Notes: generated by a model not told the origin, from the letters alone. 64,000 nucleotides of DNA from Phycicoccus sp. CSK15P-2 (GCF_016888005.1 NZ_JAFDVE010000023.1:62001-126000), one strand, 5' to 3'; shown: positions 31,833 to 41,077, counted from the stretch's first letter. Numbers and translations: made by a program.

Positions 31833-32795
31833 ATGGGGGGAACGGGACGAGGTCTGCGACGCACCGCTGCCGCGCTGGCCGTGGCGACGACCCTGGCCGG
31901 GCTGGCCGCGGCTCCCGCGTCCGCGGAGACGTGGACCGGCACGGCCGGGAACGACAAGCACATCGGCACCGACTCCGCCGACGTCCTGCGGGGGGCCGAC
32001 GGGGCCGACGAGCTGCACGGCCGCAAGGGCAAGGACACGCTGTACGGCGGCAACGGACACGACGAGCTCTACGGGGAGAACGGCGCGGACGTCCTGCGCG
32101 GAGGCCGGGGCAACGACGAGCTCTACGGGGGTCCCGGGGCCGACGAGCTGCACGCCGACGACATGCAGAAGGACACCGTCATCTGCGGCGACGGCGGTGG
32201 CGACGTGGCCTACGTCGACTACAAGGACTTCGTCGGGGCCACCTGCGAGAGGCGGGTGTACCACGAGGTGACGTACGCCGACCTCACGGCCGTGTTCGGT
32301 GCCCGGGTCGGTGACGAGTCGACCGTGAGGGCGGGGTTGGCCGGCCTGAACCGCCAGATGCGGGTCGGGAAGATCGACCGGAACGCCAAGCGCGTCTCGG
32401 CGTTCCTCGCGACGCTCGTCAACGAGTCCAACGTCATGTACGACCGCGACCAGATCGGCTCGAGCTCGACCTACCGCGGGCGGGGTTTCATCCAGCTCAC
32501 GGGGGAGGCGAACTACCGGGCCGCCGGGAACGCGCTCGGGGTGGACCTCGTCGCGTCCCCGAACAAGGCCAAGGAGCTCGCCTGGAGCGCGAAGATCGCC
32601 TGTTGGTACTGGTACGACAACCGCCACGTCAACGGTGCGGCGGACCGGATGGACATGGGCGCGGTCTCACGGCTCATCGGCTACGCCGCGAGCCCGTCCG
32701 AGGACCGGGAGCGCTGCGAGGACTTCAAGCGGGCCATGAAGTACCTCACCGGCACCCGGCCGGCGGACGGCGAGGTCACCTGCCTGCGGCACTGA
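31833..32795 (+). CDS. Secreted RTX-repeat GH19/lysozyme-like protein
   Basis: A 320-residue exported protein: signal peptide (about 1-31), RTX-type repeats (35-115, GGNGHDELYGENG and similar), a two-cysteine cap (C118 to C138), and a C-terminal chitinase/endolysin-like GH19 domain (about 140-320). The expected FLAxxxxES block appears as FLATLVNESN (E198 the likely acid), followed by YRGRGFIQLTGEANYR. GH19-type endolysins cut glycan strands. It follows the RTX-M23 gene by 10 bases, so glycan and peptide cutting enzymes are co-produced. Its 3' end overlaps the convergent MMPL gene by 20 bases. Confidence 0.85.
   Translation: MGGTGRGLRRTAAALAVATTLAGLAAAPASAETWTGTAGNDKHIGTDSADVLRGADGADELHGRKGKDTLYGGNGHDELYGENGADVLRGGRGNDELYGGPGADELHADDMQKDTVICGDGGGDVAYVDYKDFVGATCERRVYHEVTYADLTAVFGARVGDESTVRAGLAGLNRQMRVGKIDRNAKRVSAFLATLVNESNVMYDRDQIGSSSTYRGRGFIQLTGEANYRAAGNALGVDLVASPNKAKELAWSAKIACWYWYDNRHVNGAADRMDMGAVSRLIGYAASPSEDRERCEDFKRAMKYLTGTRPADGEVTCLRH
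31935..32177 (+). repeat. RTX nonapeptide repeats
   Basis: About seven units at residues 35-115 of the GH19-like protein, similar in sequence to those of the upstream gene, suggesting gene duplication followed by exchange of the catalytic domain. Confidence 0.75.
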
Positions 32796-35385
32796 CGGTC
32801 TCCGGCGCGGCCGGGGTGGGCGTTGCGTCCGCCCCGGCCACGCCGCGCCGCGCACGGTCCTCGGCGGCGAGCCGGTCGGCGAGCTCGACGCCCTCGATGT
32901 CGAGGTCGGGCAGGACGCGGTCGAGCCAGCGCGGGATCCACCAGGCGCGGTCGCCGAGCAGGTGCATGATCGCCGGGGTGAGGGTCATCCGGACGACGAA
33001 GGCGTCGATGAGCACGCCGACGGCGAGGCCGAAGCCGATCGGCCGGACCATGACGAGGTGGCTGAAGGCGAACCCGAGGAACACCGACGTCATGATGATG
33101 GCCGCGGCCGTCACGACGCGCGCGCCGTGGACGAAGCCGGAGCGCACCGCGGCCCGGGACTCCTCGCCGTGGGCGCGCGACTCGTGCATCCCCGACACGA
33201 GGAACATCTGGTAGTCCATCGCGAGGCCGAACAGCACGCCGATGACGATGATCGGCATGAACGACAGCAGCGGACCGGGCTGGGTGACCCCGAGGTACTG
33301 GCCGAGCCAGCCCCACTGGTGGACGGCGACCGTGGCCCCGAAGGCGGCCGCGACCGAGAGCAGGAACCCGCCGGTGGCCACGAGCGGCACGACGAGGGAC
33401 CGGAACACGAGCATGAGGATGACGAGCGAGAGCCCGACGACGACGACGAGGTAGCGGGGGAGAGCGTCGGCCAGCTTCTGCGAGATCTCGATGTTCGCGA
33501 CGGTCTGCCCGGTGAGCCCGACGGCGGTGCCGTCGTGGCGCTCGACGAGGTCGGCGGCGCTGTGCAGTCGGGCGACGGTGCCGGTCGTCTCCTCGGCCGC
33601 CGGGCCGGTGGAGGGGACGATCTGGAAGGCGAGGGTGTCGGTGTCGTCGCTGACGCCGAACGGGACGACGGACTCCACGCCGTCGACGGCGGCGAGGGTC
33701 GTGACGATCCGGGCCTGCTCGTGGAGCACCTCGGCGTCGTCGCGCTGCGCGCCGGCGTCCGGCAGCTCGGCGACGGCGACGATCGGGCCGTTCATGCCGG
33801 GGCCGAACTCGTCCGCGACCGTCACGTACGCGGTGTGGGCGCTCGACCCGGTGGGCTCGCTGCCGCCGTCCGGAAGGCCGAGCCGCATGTCCGCGACGGG
33901 CACGGCGAGGACGGCGACGAACCCGACGACCCCCGCGACGGTGAGCCACGGGTGCCCGGTGACGGCGCGGACGTACCAGCGCCCGTGCTCCTCGGTGGCG
34001 TGCGGCGGGCCGTCGAGGCTCGAGGCGTCGCCCGGGGTCGTGAACCCGGCCTTGCGCCATCCCCGCTTCGAGACGACGCGGGTGCCCATGAGGCGGAGCA
34101 CCGCGGGGCTGATCGTCACCGCGACGAGCACCGCGACGGCGACGGTGGCGGCCGCGACGAGACCCATCTGCGCGAGGATCGGCAGGCCGGAGAGGACGAG
34201 CGCCCCGAGGGCGATGACGACCGTGGTGCCGGCGAAGGTCACGGCACCCCCGGCGGTCGCGTCGGCGCGGGCGATGGACTCGCGCACGTCCATCCCACGC
34301 AAGATGTTCGCGCGGTGCCGGTTGACGATGAAGAGCGCGTAGTCGATGCCGACCGCGAGGCCGAGCATGAGGGCCAGGGCCGGGGTCGTCGAGTTGAGCT
34401 CGACCACGGCGGTGAAGGCCATCGCGCCGCCGAGCCCGACGCCGACGCCGAGCAGGGCGACGAGCAGCGGCAGGCCGGCGGCGACCAGGCTGCCGAGGAC
34501 GAGGACGAGGACGAGCAGCGCGACGGCGAGGCCGAGGATCTCGCCGGGGCCGATGAACTCGAGCGCCTGGGTGATCTCGACGCTGTACGCCGGGGTGATG
34601 CCGGCGGCCTCGAACGCGGCGTCCCCCCTCTCGGGCACCTGCGCGCGGTCCTCCGGCGCGATGGACTGGGCGTTGTCGTCGAACTGCACCTGGACGACCG
34701 CGGTCCGGCCGTCCTCGGAGACGAGCCGGGTGCCGGACGAGGCCTGGGCGACGGTGCGTCCGTCGGAGTACTGCTGCTCCCCGGTCTTCAGCTGAGCCTC
34801 GGCGTCCTCCAGCTGTCGGGCAGCGTCCTCCAGCTGGGTGCGGCCCTGCTCGACCTGGCGGCGCAGGTCGGCCGTGCCGGGGGAGTCCGGGTCGGCTCCT
34901 TCGGCCTCGGCGAGCAGGGCCTCGCCGGCGCGGAGCTGGTCCTTGCCGGCGGCGAGCTGCGCGCGGCCTTCCTCGAGCTGAGCGCGTCCGTCGTCGAGCT
35001 TCGCCCCGGCATCGCGCAGGTCGGCGTCGGAGGAGTCGATCTGCTCCTGGGCCGCGAACGGGTCGACGACGCGTTCGACGTGCGGGACGGTCTCCCACTC
35101 GGCGAGGACCTCCTCGACCGCGGCCTTCTGCTCGTCGGTGAACGGACGGTCACCGCTGCTCAGCACGACGCGGCCGAAGCCCCCTGCCGCGCCGGGGATC
35201 TCCTCGCTCAGCTGGTCGAGGACGGCCTCGAAGTCGGTGTTCGGGATCTTGACCTGGCTGGTGAGCGGACGTCCGATGGTGCCGGCCAGGGTGCCGGCGA
35301 CGGCGAGGACGACGAGCCAGGCCGCGATGACGGGCCACGCGTGGGCGGAGCACCAGCGGCCGAGACGGTAGAGAGCGGTGGACAT
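32776..35385 (-). CDS. MMPL/RND-family membrane transporter
   Basis: An 869-residue inner-membrane exporter of the MMPL superfamily, with two repeats each of about six membrane segments and large extracytoplasmic loops; MGLVAAATVAVAVLVAVTISPAVL closes the first membrane half. The first loop carries a striking heptad-like run of DLRDAGAKLDDGRAQLEEG units (about 110-200), predicted coiled coil. MMPL proteins move lipids or hydrophobic compounds using proton flow. The TetR gene lies 70 bases upstream on the same strand and is probably its repressor. The 3' end overlaps the convergent GH19-like gene. Confidence 0.92.
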   Translation of the reverse strand: MSTALYRLGRWCSAHAWPVIAAWLVVLAVAGTLAGTIGRPLTSQVKIPNTDFEAVLDQLSEEIPGAAGGFGRVVLSSGDRPFTDEQKAAVEEVLAEWETVPHVERVVDPFAAQEQIDSSDADLRDAGAKLDDGRAQLEEGRAQLAAGKDQLRAGEALLAEAEGADPDSPGTADLRRQVEQGRTQLEDAARQLEDAEAQLKTGEQQYSDGRTVAQASSGTRLVSEDGRTAVVQVQFDDNAQSIAPEDRAQVPERGDAAFEAAGITPAYSVEITQALEFIGPGEILGLAVALLVLVLVLGSLVAAGLPLLVALLGVGVGLGGAMAFTAVVELNSTTPALALMLGLAVGIDYALFIVNRHRANILRGMDVRESIARADATAGGAVTFAGTTVVIALGALVLSGLPILAQMGLVAAATVAVAVLVAVTISPAVLRLMGTRVVSKRGWRKAGFTTPGDASSLDGPPHATEEHGRWYVRAVTGHPWLTVAGVVGFVAVLAVPVADMRLGLPDGGSEPTGSSAHTAYVTVADEFGPGMNGPIVAVAELPDAGAQRDDAEVLHEQARIVTTLAAVDGVESVVPFGVSDDTDTLAFQIVPSTGPAAEETTGTVARLHSAADLVERHDGTAVGLTGQTVANIEISQKLADALPRYLVVVVGLSLVILMLVFRSLVVPLVATGGFLLSVAAAFGATVAVHQWGWLGQYLGVTQPGPLLSFMPIIVIGVLFGLAMDYQMFLVSGMHESRAHGEESRAAVRSGFVHGARVVTAAAIIMTSVFLGFAFSHLVMVRPIGFGLAVGVLIDAFVVRMTLTPAIMHLLGDRAWWIPRWLDRVLPDLDIEGVELADRLAAEDRARRGVAGADATPTPAAPETVSAAGR

Positions 35386-35454
35386 GGAGCCTCCGGATCG
35401 GAGCGTCAGGGGGGCAGGGAGTCAGGAGGTGCAGGGGGGTCGGGGGTGCAGGGG

Positions 35455-36102
35455 TCAGGAGGGCCGGACGGCGGCGTCGGCGTCGGGCAGGAGGGGGTGG
35501 CCGAGGATCCGGACGGTCTCGCAGAACGCGGCATGGAACGACGGGACGGGCGCCTCGGACCCGGCGACGGCGTGCCGGGCCCAGACCCGGAGGGCGGCCT
35601 CGCCCGCGCCGACGAGGGCGCTCGCCACCGTGGCCACGTAGAGCTCGGAGGCGTCCGGACCGAGGCGGACCCGCAGCCAGCCCTCGAACCAGTCGAGCCA
35701 GGCGTGGAGCTCGCCGAGGATGAGCCCCTTGGCGTGCGGGGAGGCCTCGCCGGCGGCCGCGAGGACGCCGACGCGCTCGACGAGGTCGAGGTCGCTGGGG
35801 TCGGCGACGACGGCCCGCAGGCTGACCTCGACGGGCTCGTCCTCGGGGCGCTCCCCGAGGCGGTCGCTCAGCGACGCGAAGAACTCGGCGACGCTCGCGG
35901 TGATCACGGACTCGACCGACGGGAAGTAGTTGAAGAACGTCCGCCGGCTCACCCCGGCCCGGTCGGCGACGGCCTCCGCGGTGACGTCGCCGACGCCGCC
36001 GTCGCGCACGATCGTGTACGCGGCGTGCACGAGGGCGTGGCGGGTCTCCTCCCGCTTGCGGTCCCGCAGCGAGGTGACGACGTAGGTGGGCTTGCGGGTC
36101 AC
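35455..36102 (-). CDS. TetR-family transcriptional regulator
   Basis: A 215-residue repressor with an N-terminal HTH (DVTAEAVADRAGVSRRTFFNYFPS near residues 38-60) and a ligand-binding helical C-terminal domain. I use GTG 36102 because TACGCT lies 6 bases upstream; a longer frame would cross the operator. A 16-bp perfect-arm palindrome at 36123-36138 overlaps the promoter, so it probably represses itself and the downstream MMPL transporter. The ligand may be a lipid or a toxic compound exported by MMPL. Confidence 0.9.
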   Translation of the reverse strand: MTRKPTYVVTSLRDRKREETRHALVHAAYTIVRDGGVGDVTAEAVADRAGVSRRTFFNYFPSVESVITASVAEFFASLSDRLGERPEDEPVEVSLRAVVADPSDLDLVERVGVLAAAGEASPHAKGLILGELHAWLDWFEGWLRVRLGPDASELYVATVASALVGAGEAALRVWARHAVAGSEAPVPSFHAAFCETVRILGHPLLPDADAAVRPS

Positions 36103-36108
36103 GGCACG

Positions 36109-36114
36109 AGCGTA
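36109..36114 (-). promoter_or_regulatory. -10 element TACGCT of the TetR gene
   Basis: Minus-strand TACGCT ends 6 bases before GTG 36102, supporting a leaderless start. Confidence 0.5.
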
Positions 36115-36122
36115 CGCATGGA

Positions 36123-36138
36123 TTGCACGCTCGTGCAA
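36123..36138. promoter_or_regulatory. Probable TetR operator palindrome
   Basis: TTGCACG and CGTGCAA flank a central CT, giving a 16-bp site in the -10/-35 spacer of the TetR promoter. A second, looser TGCA-N6-TGCA-like element lies at 36142-36155. Confidence 0.65.
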
Positions 36139-36271
36139 ACCTGCACGTCCATGCATGGCGTGGAGTTGGTGACGCTCATCGTGTGCCCGGCCCTGCCGCG
36201 CGCGGTGGTGACGGTCATCGCCCGCCCGGTCCTGCTGCGGCGGTCGCCCGGGCGCGTGGGACGCTGGTGCC

Positions 36272-37990
36272 ATGGCCGACGACCGACCCGCCGACGTCCG
36301 CTCCGCGGCGCTGCTGCGCCTGATCCGGGAGTCGGTCATCGGGGAGGACCACGTCATGCAGACGCCGTACGGACCGCGACGGGTCACCTACGCCGACTAC
36401 ACGGCGTCCGGGCGGGCGTTGGGGTTCATCGAGGACTTCGTCCGCGACGCCGTGCTGCCGGCGTACGCGAACACGCACACCGAGTCCAGCGGCACCGGGC
36501 TGCAGACCACCCGGCTGCGCGAGGACGCCCGGAGGGTCATCCGGGACGCCGTCCACGGCGACGACGACACGGTCGTCGTGTTCGCGGGCTCGGGCAGCAC
36601 CGGCGCCATCGACAAGCTCATCGGCATCCTCGGGCTGCGCATCCCGTCGGCGCTGGAGGACCGCTGGCAGCTCTCGAGGCACATCCCCACCGACGAGCGG
36701 CCCGTCGTCTTCATCGGGCCCTACGAGCACCACAGCAACGAGATCCCCTGGCGGGAGACGATCGCCGACGTCGTGACGATCCGCGAGGACGCCGACGGCC
36801 TCATCGACCAGGGCGACCTCGCGGCCCGGCTCGAGGAGTACGCCGTCCGGCCGCTGCGCATCGGCTCGTTCAGCGCGGCGTCCAACGTCACCGGCATCGT
36901 CAGCGACACCCACGGGATCTCCGCGCTCCTGCACCGGCACGGCGCGCTGGCGTTCTGGGACTTCGCGGCGGCGGGGCCGTACGTCGACATCGAGATGACC
37001 GCGCCGGCCGGCGCGGACCCCCTGTCGTACAAGGACGCGGTGGTCCTCTCGCCGCACAAGTTCATCGGGGGGCCGTCCACCCCGGGGGTGCTCGTCGCGC
37101 GCCGCGAGCTGTTCGGCAACCGGGTGCCGGTGACGCCCGGGGGAGGCACGGTCGCGTACGTCAACCCGGAGGACCACGCGTACCTGTCCGACCCGGCGCA
37201 CCGCGAGGAGGGCGGCACCCCGGCGATCATCGACTCCATCCGCGCGGGGCTCGTCTTCCAGCTCAAGGAGGCCGTCGGGGTCGACACGATCCGCGCCCGC
37301 GAGGAGCGCTTCCTCAGGCGTGCGGTCAAGGCCTGGCGGGACGAGCCGGCCATCGAGGTCCTCGGCAACCTCGAGGCGTCCCGGCTCTCGATCGTCTCGT
37401 TCGTCGTCCGGTCACCTTCGGGCAGCCACCTGCACCACAACTACGTCGTGGCTCTGCTCAACGACCTCTTCGGCATCCAGTCCCGCGGCGGATGCTCGTG
37501 CGCCGGCCCGTACGGCCACCGGCTGCTCGGCATCGACCTCGACCGCAGCCACGCCTTCGAGCGGGAGATCGCCGGCGGCTGCGAGGGCATCAAGCCCGGC
37601 TGGGTGCGGGTGAACTTCAACTACTTCCTCTCCGACGTCGTCGCGGACTACGTCGTGGAGGCGGTGCGGATGGTCGCCCAGGACGGATGGCGCCTCCTGC
37701 GCGACTACACGTTCGACCCCGCGACCGGCCTCTGGCGACACCGCGAGGGCCTCGTCGAGCCGCCGCTGCGCCTCGGTCACGTGCGGTACGGCGACGACGG
37801 TGCCGTGTCGCTGCCCCGGTCGGAGGCACGTGGAGGGGAGGAGATGCTGGCGGAGCACCTCCGGGACGCGGCGCGCATCCTCGCAGAGGCCACGCCGCCC
37901 GACCTCGCCGGCCGTGACCCTCGGGTGTCGGACGACTTCGAGCACCTGCGCTGGTTCGACCTCCCGGACGGTGGCGTCGTCACCCGCTGA
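36272..37990 (+). CDS. Class V PLP aminotransferase (SufS/isopenicillin-epimerase-like)
   Basis: A 572-residue fold-type I PLP enzyme related to cysteine desulfurases and isopenicillin-N epimerase-like proteins. The PLP lysine lies in LSPHKFIGGPSTPGV; a cysteine-rich loop RGGCSCAGPYGH occupies the position of the SufS catalytic-Cys loop. It is about 160 residues longer than SufS, with a C-terminal extension beginning around RLLRDYTFDP. Substrate may be a cysteine derivative or an amino acid; no Suf/Isc genes are nearby. ATG 36272 lies close to the TetR operator region but on the opposite strand. DUF952 is convergent. Confidence 0.87.
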   Translation: MADDRPADVRSAALLRLIRESVIGEDHVMQTPYGPRRVTYADYTASGRALGFIEDFVRDAVLPAYANTHTESSGTGLQTTRLREDARRVIRDAVHGDDDTVVVFAGSGSTGAIDKLIGILGLRIPSALEDRWQLSRHIPTDERPVVFIGPYEHHSNEIPWRETIADVVTIREDADGLIDQGDLAARLEEYAVRPLRIGSFSAASNVTGIVSDTHGISALLHRHGALAFWDFAAAGPYVDIEMTAPAGADPLSYKDAVVLSPHKFIGGPSTPGVLVARRELFGNRVPVTPGGGTVAYVNPEDHAYLSDPAHREEGGTPAIIDSIRAGLVFQLKEAVGVDTIRAREERFLRRAVKAWRDEPAIEVLGNLEASRLSIVSFVVRSPSGSHLHHNYVVALLNDLFGIQSRGGCSCAGPYGHRLLGIDLDRSHAFEREIAGGCEGIKPGWVRVNFNYFLSDVVADYVVEAVRMVAQDGWRLLRDYTFDPATGLWRHREGLVEPPLRLGHVRYGDDGAVSLPRSEARGGEEMLAEHLRDAARILAEATPPDLAGRDPRVSDDFEHLRWFDLPDGGVVTR

Positions 37991-37999
37991 CGACGATCG

Positions 38000-38386
38000 C
38001 TACCGGGCGTCCACGGGACCGACGTCGACGGGGCCGACGGGATCGACGGCGACGACGGCGGACAGCTCGAGCGGCCCGTAGAGGTGCGGGAAGAGCTCGC
38101 CGGACACCGGGTCGCCCACCTCCCAGCGTAGGGGTGCCGTGAGCCGCCGCGGATCCACCGTGAGCAGCAGAAGGGGCCCGGGGTGGTCGGAGTAGAAGCG
38201 GTCGAGCACCCCGGGCCACTGCTCGGCCGTCGAGAGGTGGACGAAGCCGACGTCCGCCAGGCCGAGGCCGCGCGTGGAGCGCTCGTACCGGCCGGCCTCG
38301 ACGGCAGCAGCCCACTCGTCGGCGGCGGCGAGGTGGAACAGCGGGGCCGGGGCCGGCCGGTCCGGGGTGTCGTCCGTGGTCGTCAC
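38000..38386 (-). CDS. DUF952-family protein
   Basis: A 128-residue cytosolic protein of the DUF952 family, recognised by PLFHLAAADEWAAAVEAGRY, FVHLSTAEQWPGVLDRFY and LRWEVGDPVSGELFPHLYGPL. No function is established for the family; the short conserved His/Ser/Glu pattern suggests a small-molecule or ADP-ribose-related fold. It starts at GTG 38386, 6 bases after GACAAT. The acetyltransferase gene is divergent with 36 bases between the start codons, so the two share a compact promoter region. Confidence 0.85.
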   Translation of the reverse strand: MTTTDDTPDRPAPAPLFHLAAADEWAAAVEAGRYERSTRGLGLADVGFVHLSTAEQWPGVLDRFYSDHPGPLLLLTVDPRRLTAPLRWEVGDPVSGELFPHLYGPLELSAVVAVDPVGPVDVGPVDAR

Positions 38387-38409
38387 GACGCCATTGTCGG
38401 GCTGTGTCG

Positions 38410-38415
38410 TACGGT
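38410..38415 (+). promoter_or_regulatory. -10 element TACGGT of the acetyltransferase gene
   Basis: TACGGT ends 7 bases before ATG 38423; no Shine-Dalgarno is seen between them, so a leaderless transcript is likely. Confidence 0.5.
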
Positions 38416-38422
38416 CGCGTCC

Positions 38423-38926
38423 ATGACCTCGACCGACCCCCGTATCCGTCCCGCCATCTCGCGGGATGTCCCGGCCCTCCTGCGGTTGATCCGCGACCTC
38501 GCCGAGTACGAGCGCGAGCCCGACGCCGTCGAGGCCACGGAGGCGCACCTGCACGCCGCCCTGTTCCCCGTCGAGGGGACGCCGACGACCTTCGCGCACG
38601 TCGCCGAGGTGGAGGGCGAGGTCGTCGGGATGGCGCTGTGGTTCCTCACGTTCTCGACGTGGACGGGCACGAACGGCATCTGGCTCGAGGACCTCTACGT
38701 CACGCCGGAGCAGCGCGGCTCGGGGCTCGGCACGGCTCTCCTCGCCGCCCTCGCCGAGGTCTGTGTGAAGCGCGGCTACCGGCGGCTCGAGTGGTGGGTG
38801 CTGGACTGGAACGCCCCGAGCATCGCGTTCTACGAGTCGCTCGGCGCGCGGTCGCAGAGCGAGTGGACGACCTACCGCATGGACGGCGAGGCGCTGATGC
38901 GCCTGGCCGGGCCGCCACCGGGCTGA
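38423..38926 (+). CDS. GNAT N-acetyltransferase (diamine-acetyltransferase-like)
   Basis: A 167-residue acetyl-CoA-dependent acetyltransferase. The acetyl-CoA pyrophosphate loop is LYVTPEQRGSGLGTALLAAL near residues 92-111, followed by the RRLEWWVLDWNAPSIAFYESLGA region typical of spermidine/spermine acetyltransferase-like GNATs. Target amine not determined; a polyamine or similar substrate is plausible. Divergent from DUF952 with a very short intergenic region. Confidence 0.9.
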   Translation: MTSTDPRIRPAISRDVPALLRLIRDLAEYEREPDAVEATEAHLHAALFPVEGTPTTFAHVAEVEGEVVGMALWFLTFSTWTGTNGIWLEDLYVTPEQRGSGLGTALLAALAEVCVKRGYRRLEWWVLDWNAPSIAFYESLGARSQSEWTTYRMDGEALMRLAGPPPG

Positions 38927-39018
38927 GCGAAGCGCGACCACAGCGGGAGCGCAGCCCCTCGACCCACCGTGGTGGTCTCCGGTGACCGCCGGTCGCCACG
39001 TCCCACGGGGGAACCATC

Positions 39019-39531
39019 ATGCAGCTCGACATCTCACGCCGGTCCGTCCTCACGAGCGGTCTGCTCGGCGCCGGTGGCGCCGTGCTCCTCGCGCCGCCCG
39101 CCGAGGCGGCGATCCCGAAGGTCAAGCGGTCCGTGGTCATGGACCGTGCCCGCTTCTGGACGAGTCGCAACGTGCAGTACGACCAGGGCGCCACCTACCC
39201 GGGCCCGGCGGGCCAGGCGCGGTACCGGTGCGACTGTTCGGGGTTCGTCTCGATGTGCCTCATGCTGCCGCCGGCCGGCCCGAACACGACCGCGCTCGCC
39301 GGGGGCACCTACACGTTCGGCATCGCCAAGGCCAACCTCAAGCGGGGGGACATGCTCGTCCGGTCCGGGGTCCACGTGGTCCTGTTCCACAAGTGGGCCA
39401 ACGCCGCGCACACCCGGTTCTGGCTCTTCGAGGAGGCCTCTCCTGCACAGGACATGAACCACCGGGTGGCAGACCTGAGCGCCTACGGCGGGTACGCGGC
39501 GCGCCGTGCGCGCAACATCGTCAACGGCTGA
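39019..39531 (+). CDS. Tat-exported NlpC/P60-like hydrolase
   Basis: A 170-residue exported protein. The N-terminus has a Tat motif (ISRRSVLTSGLLGAGG) with Ala-rich region to about residue 30. The catalytic loop RCDCSGFVSM places Cys73 where NlpC/P60 peptidases have their nucleophile, and SGVHVVLFHKW gives His119 or His124 as partner. The domain is shorter and more divergent than classical NlpC/P60, so it could be a relative acting on an amide other than peptidoglycan. ATG 39019 follows GGGGGAA. It stands alone on the plus strand, 6 kb from the RTX hydrolases. Confidence 0.8.
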   Translation: MQLDISRRSVLTSGLLGAGGAVLLAPPAEAAIPKVKRSVVMDRARFWTSRNVQYDQGATYPGPAGQARYRCDCSGFVSMCLMLPPAGPNTTALAGGTYTFGIAKANLKRGDMLVRSGVHVVLFHKWANAAHTRFWLFEEASPAQDMNHRVADLSAYGGYAARRARNIVNG

Positions 39532-39544
39532 GACGGCCCCGCGT

Positions 39545-39560
39545 CCCCGGCCCGCCGGGG
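39545..39560. terminator. Terminator after the NlpC/P60-like gene
   Basis: CCCCGG and CCGGGG around CCCG at 39545-39560, between convergent genes. Confidence 0.55.
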
Positions 39561-39569
39561 GTCGGGAGG

Positions 39570-41077
39570 TCAGGACGGGTAGGGCGTCAGGAGCTGGTCG
39601 ACCGGCGCGTAGTCGTCGGTGAGGACGGGGGAGTCGCCCACCCACGCCTCGAGCTCCGCGCCCTCGATGACCCGCCACCCCACGTCGCGCGCGTCGAGTG
39701 CCTCCTGCCACGCGGCCGTGTCGACCGGGGTGTCCGACGCGAGCACGACGAGGTTGCCGCCCGCGTCGCCCTCGGTCGTCGCCGGCGTCGCGGCGAGGGC
39801 GACGTGGCCGAACACGGCGCGGAGCGTCTCGACCTCTGCCCGCGCGAAACCGAGCGGCGGGTAGTCGATGAGGTTCGCGGCGTACAGGCCGTCGTCGCGC
39901 AGGACCCGGCGCACCTCGCCGAGCACCTCCACCGTCGTGAGGTGCCATGGCACGCTCACCCCGCCGAAGGCGTCCCCGACGACGAGGTCGCGGGAGGAGT
40001 CGTCGACGGCGTCGAGCCCGACGCGGGCGTCCTCGACCCGTACCTCCAGGTCGGGGCCGGTCTCGAGGCCGAGCCGCCGGACGTCGACCTCGAGGACGCC
40101 GGGGTCGATCTCGGAGACCGTGCTCGTCGTCCCCGGCCGGGTCGACGCGAGCCAGCGCGGCAGGGTGAGCCCACCGCCGCCGAGGTGGTGCGCCGTGAGG
40201 GGCTCGTCCCCGGGGAAGGTGGTCTCGGTGGCGGCCGCGAGTGCCTTGACGTAGGAGAACTCCAGGTACTCGGGGTCGTCGAGGTCGACGTAGGAGTGCC
40301 GCAGGTTGTCGAGGACGAGGGACCGTCCGCCGTCCCGCTCCGGGTCGGCCCGCACGACGGCGCAGTGGTACGTCGTCTCGACGTCGCAGCCGTCCGGCAG
40401 GAACAGCGCACCGCCGGCTCCGACGACGAGGACGGCCACGGCGGTCGCGGCGGCGGCCGTCCGCCGGGCCGCGACCTCGGTGACGACGCCGCCGACCGCG
40501 AGCAGCACCCCGAGCCCGACCATGATCCACGTGACCGGGACGGTGGAGATGAGGACGAACCCGGTGACGACGGTGCCGGTGATCGCCCCGGCGGTCCCGG
40601 TCCCGGAGAGCCGTCCGACGACCGACCCGGTCTCCTCGAGGGTCGCGAGCCGCAGCTTCGTCACCATCGGCGTCACGGCCGACAGCAGCGCACCGGGGAC
40701 GACGATGCACGCCGTCGTGACCGGGAGGAGCAGTCCGCTTCCCGGCACCTCACCCGCGGCGCGGACGAGGAACGGGGTGGCCGCCACGACGGCCCCGGAG
40801 ACGTACAGCAGCCGGCCGAGCTGCCCGCGGGCGTCGTGACCGTCCGCCCAGCGGCCGCCGAGCCAGGCGCCCACCGCGATCGCGGCCAGCGCGAGCCCGA
40901 TGACGAGCGTGCTCGTCTCGAGGGTGAGCCCGAAGTACGGCGCGAGCAGCCGGAGCGCGACGATCTCGACGACGAGCACGGCGCACGACGAGCCGAAGAC
41001 GAGGACGGACGCGGGCGCGTCGCCGATACCGGCCGCCGGGGTGGGTGTGGCCCGTCCGGCCCGGGCGGGTCCCGGCG

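Noticed and set aside
30923-32177. RTX toxin or adhesin
   Set aside because: Both proteins end in peptidoglycan-hydrolase domains and no type I secretion genes are near; signal peptides point to Sec export.
32962-37917. A 1651-codon plus-strand open frame spanning MMPL and TetR
   Set aside because: It lies antisense to two well-defined genes and then runs across a different frame of the class V aminotransferase; composition is Arg/Gly/Asp-rich shadow sequence.
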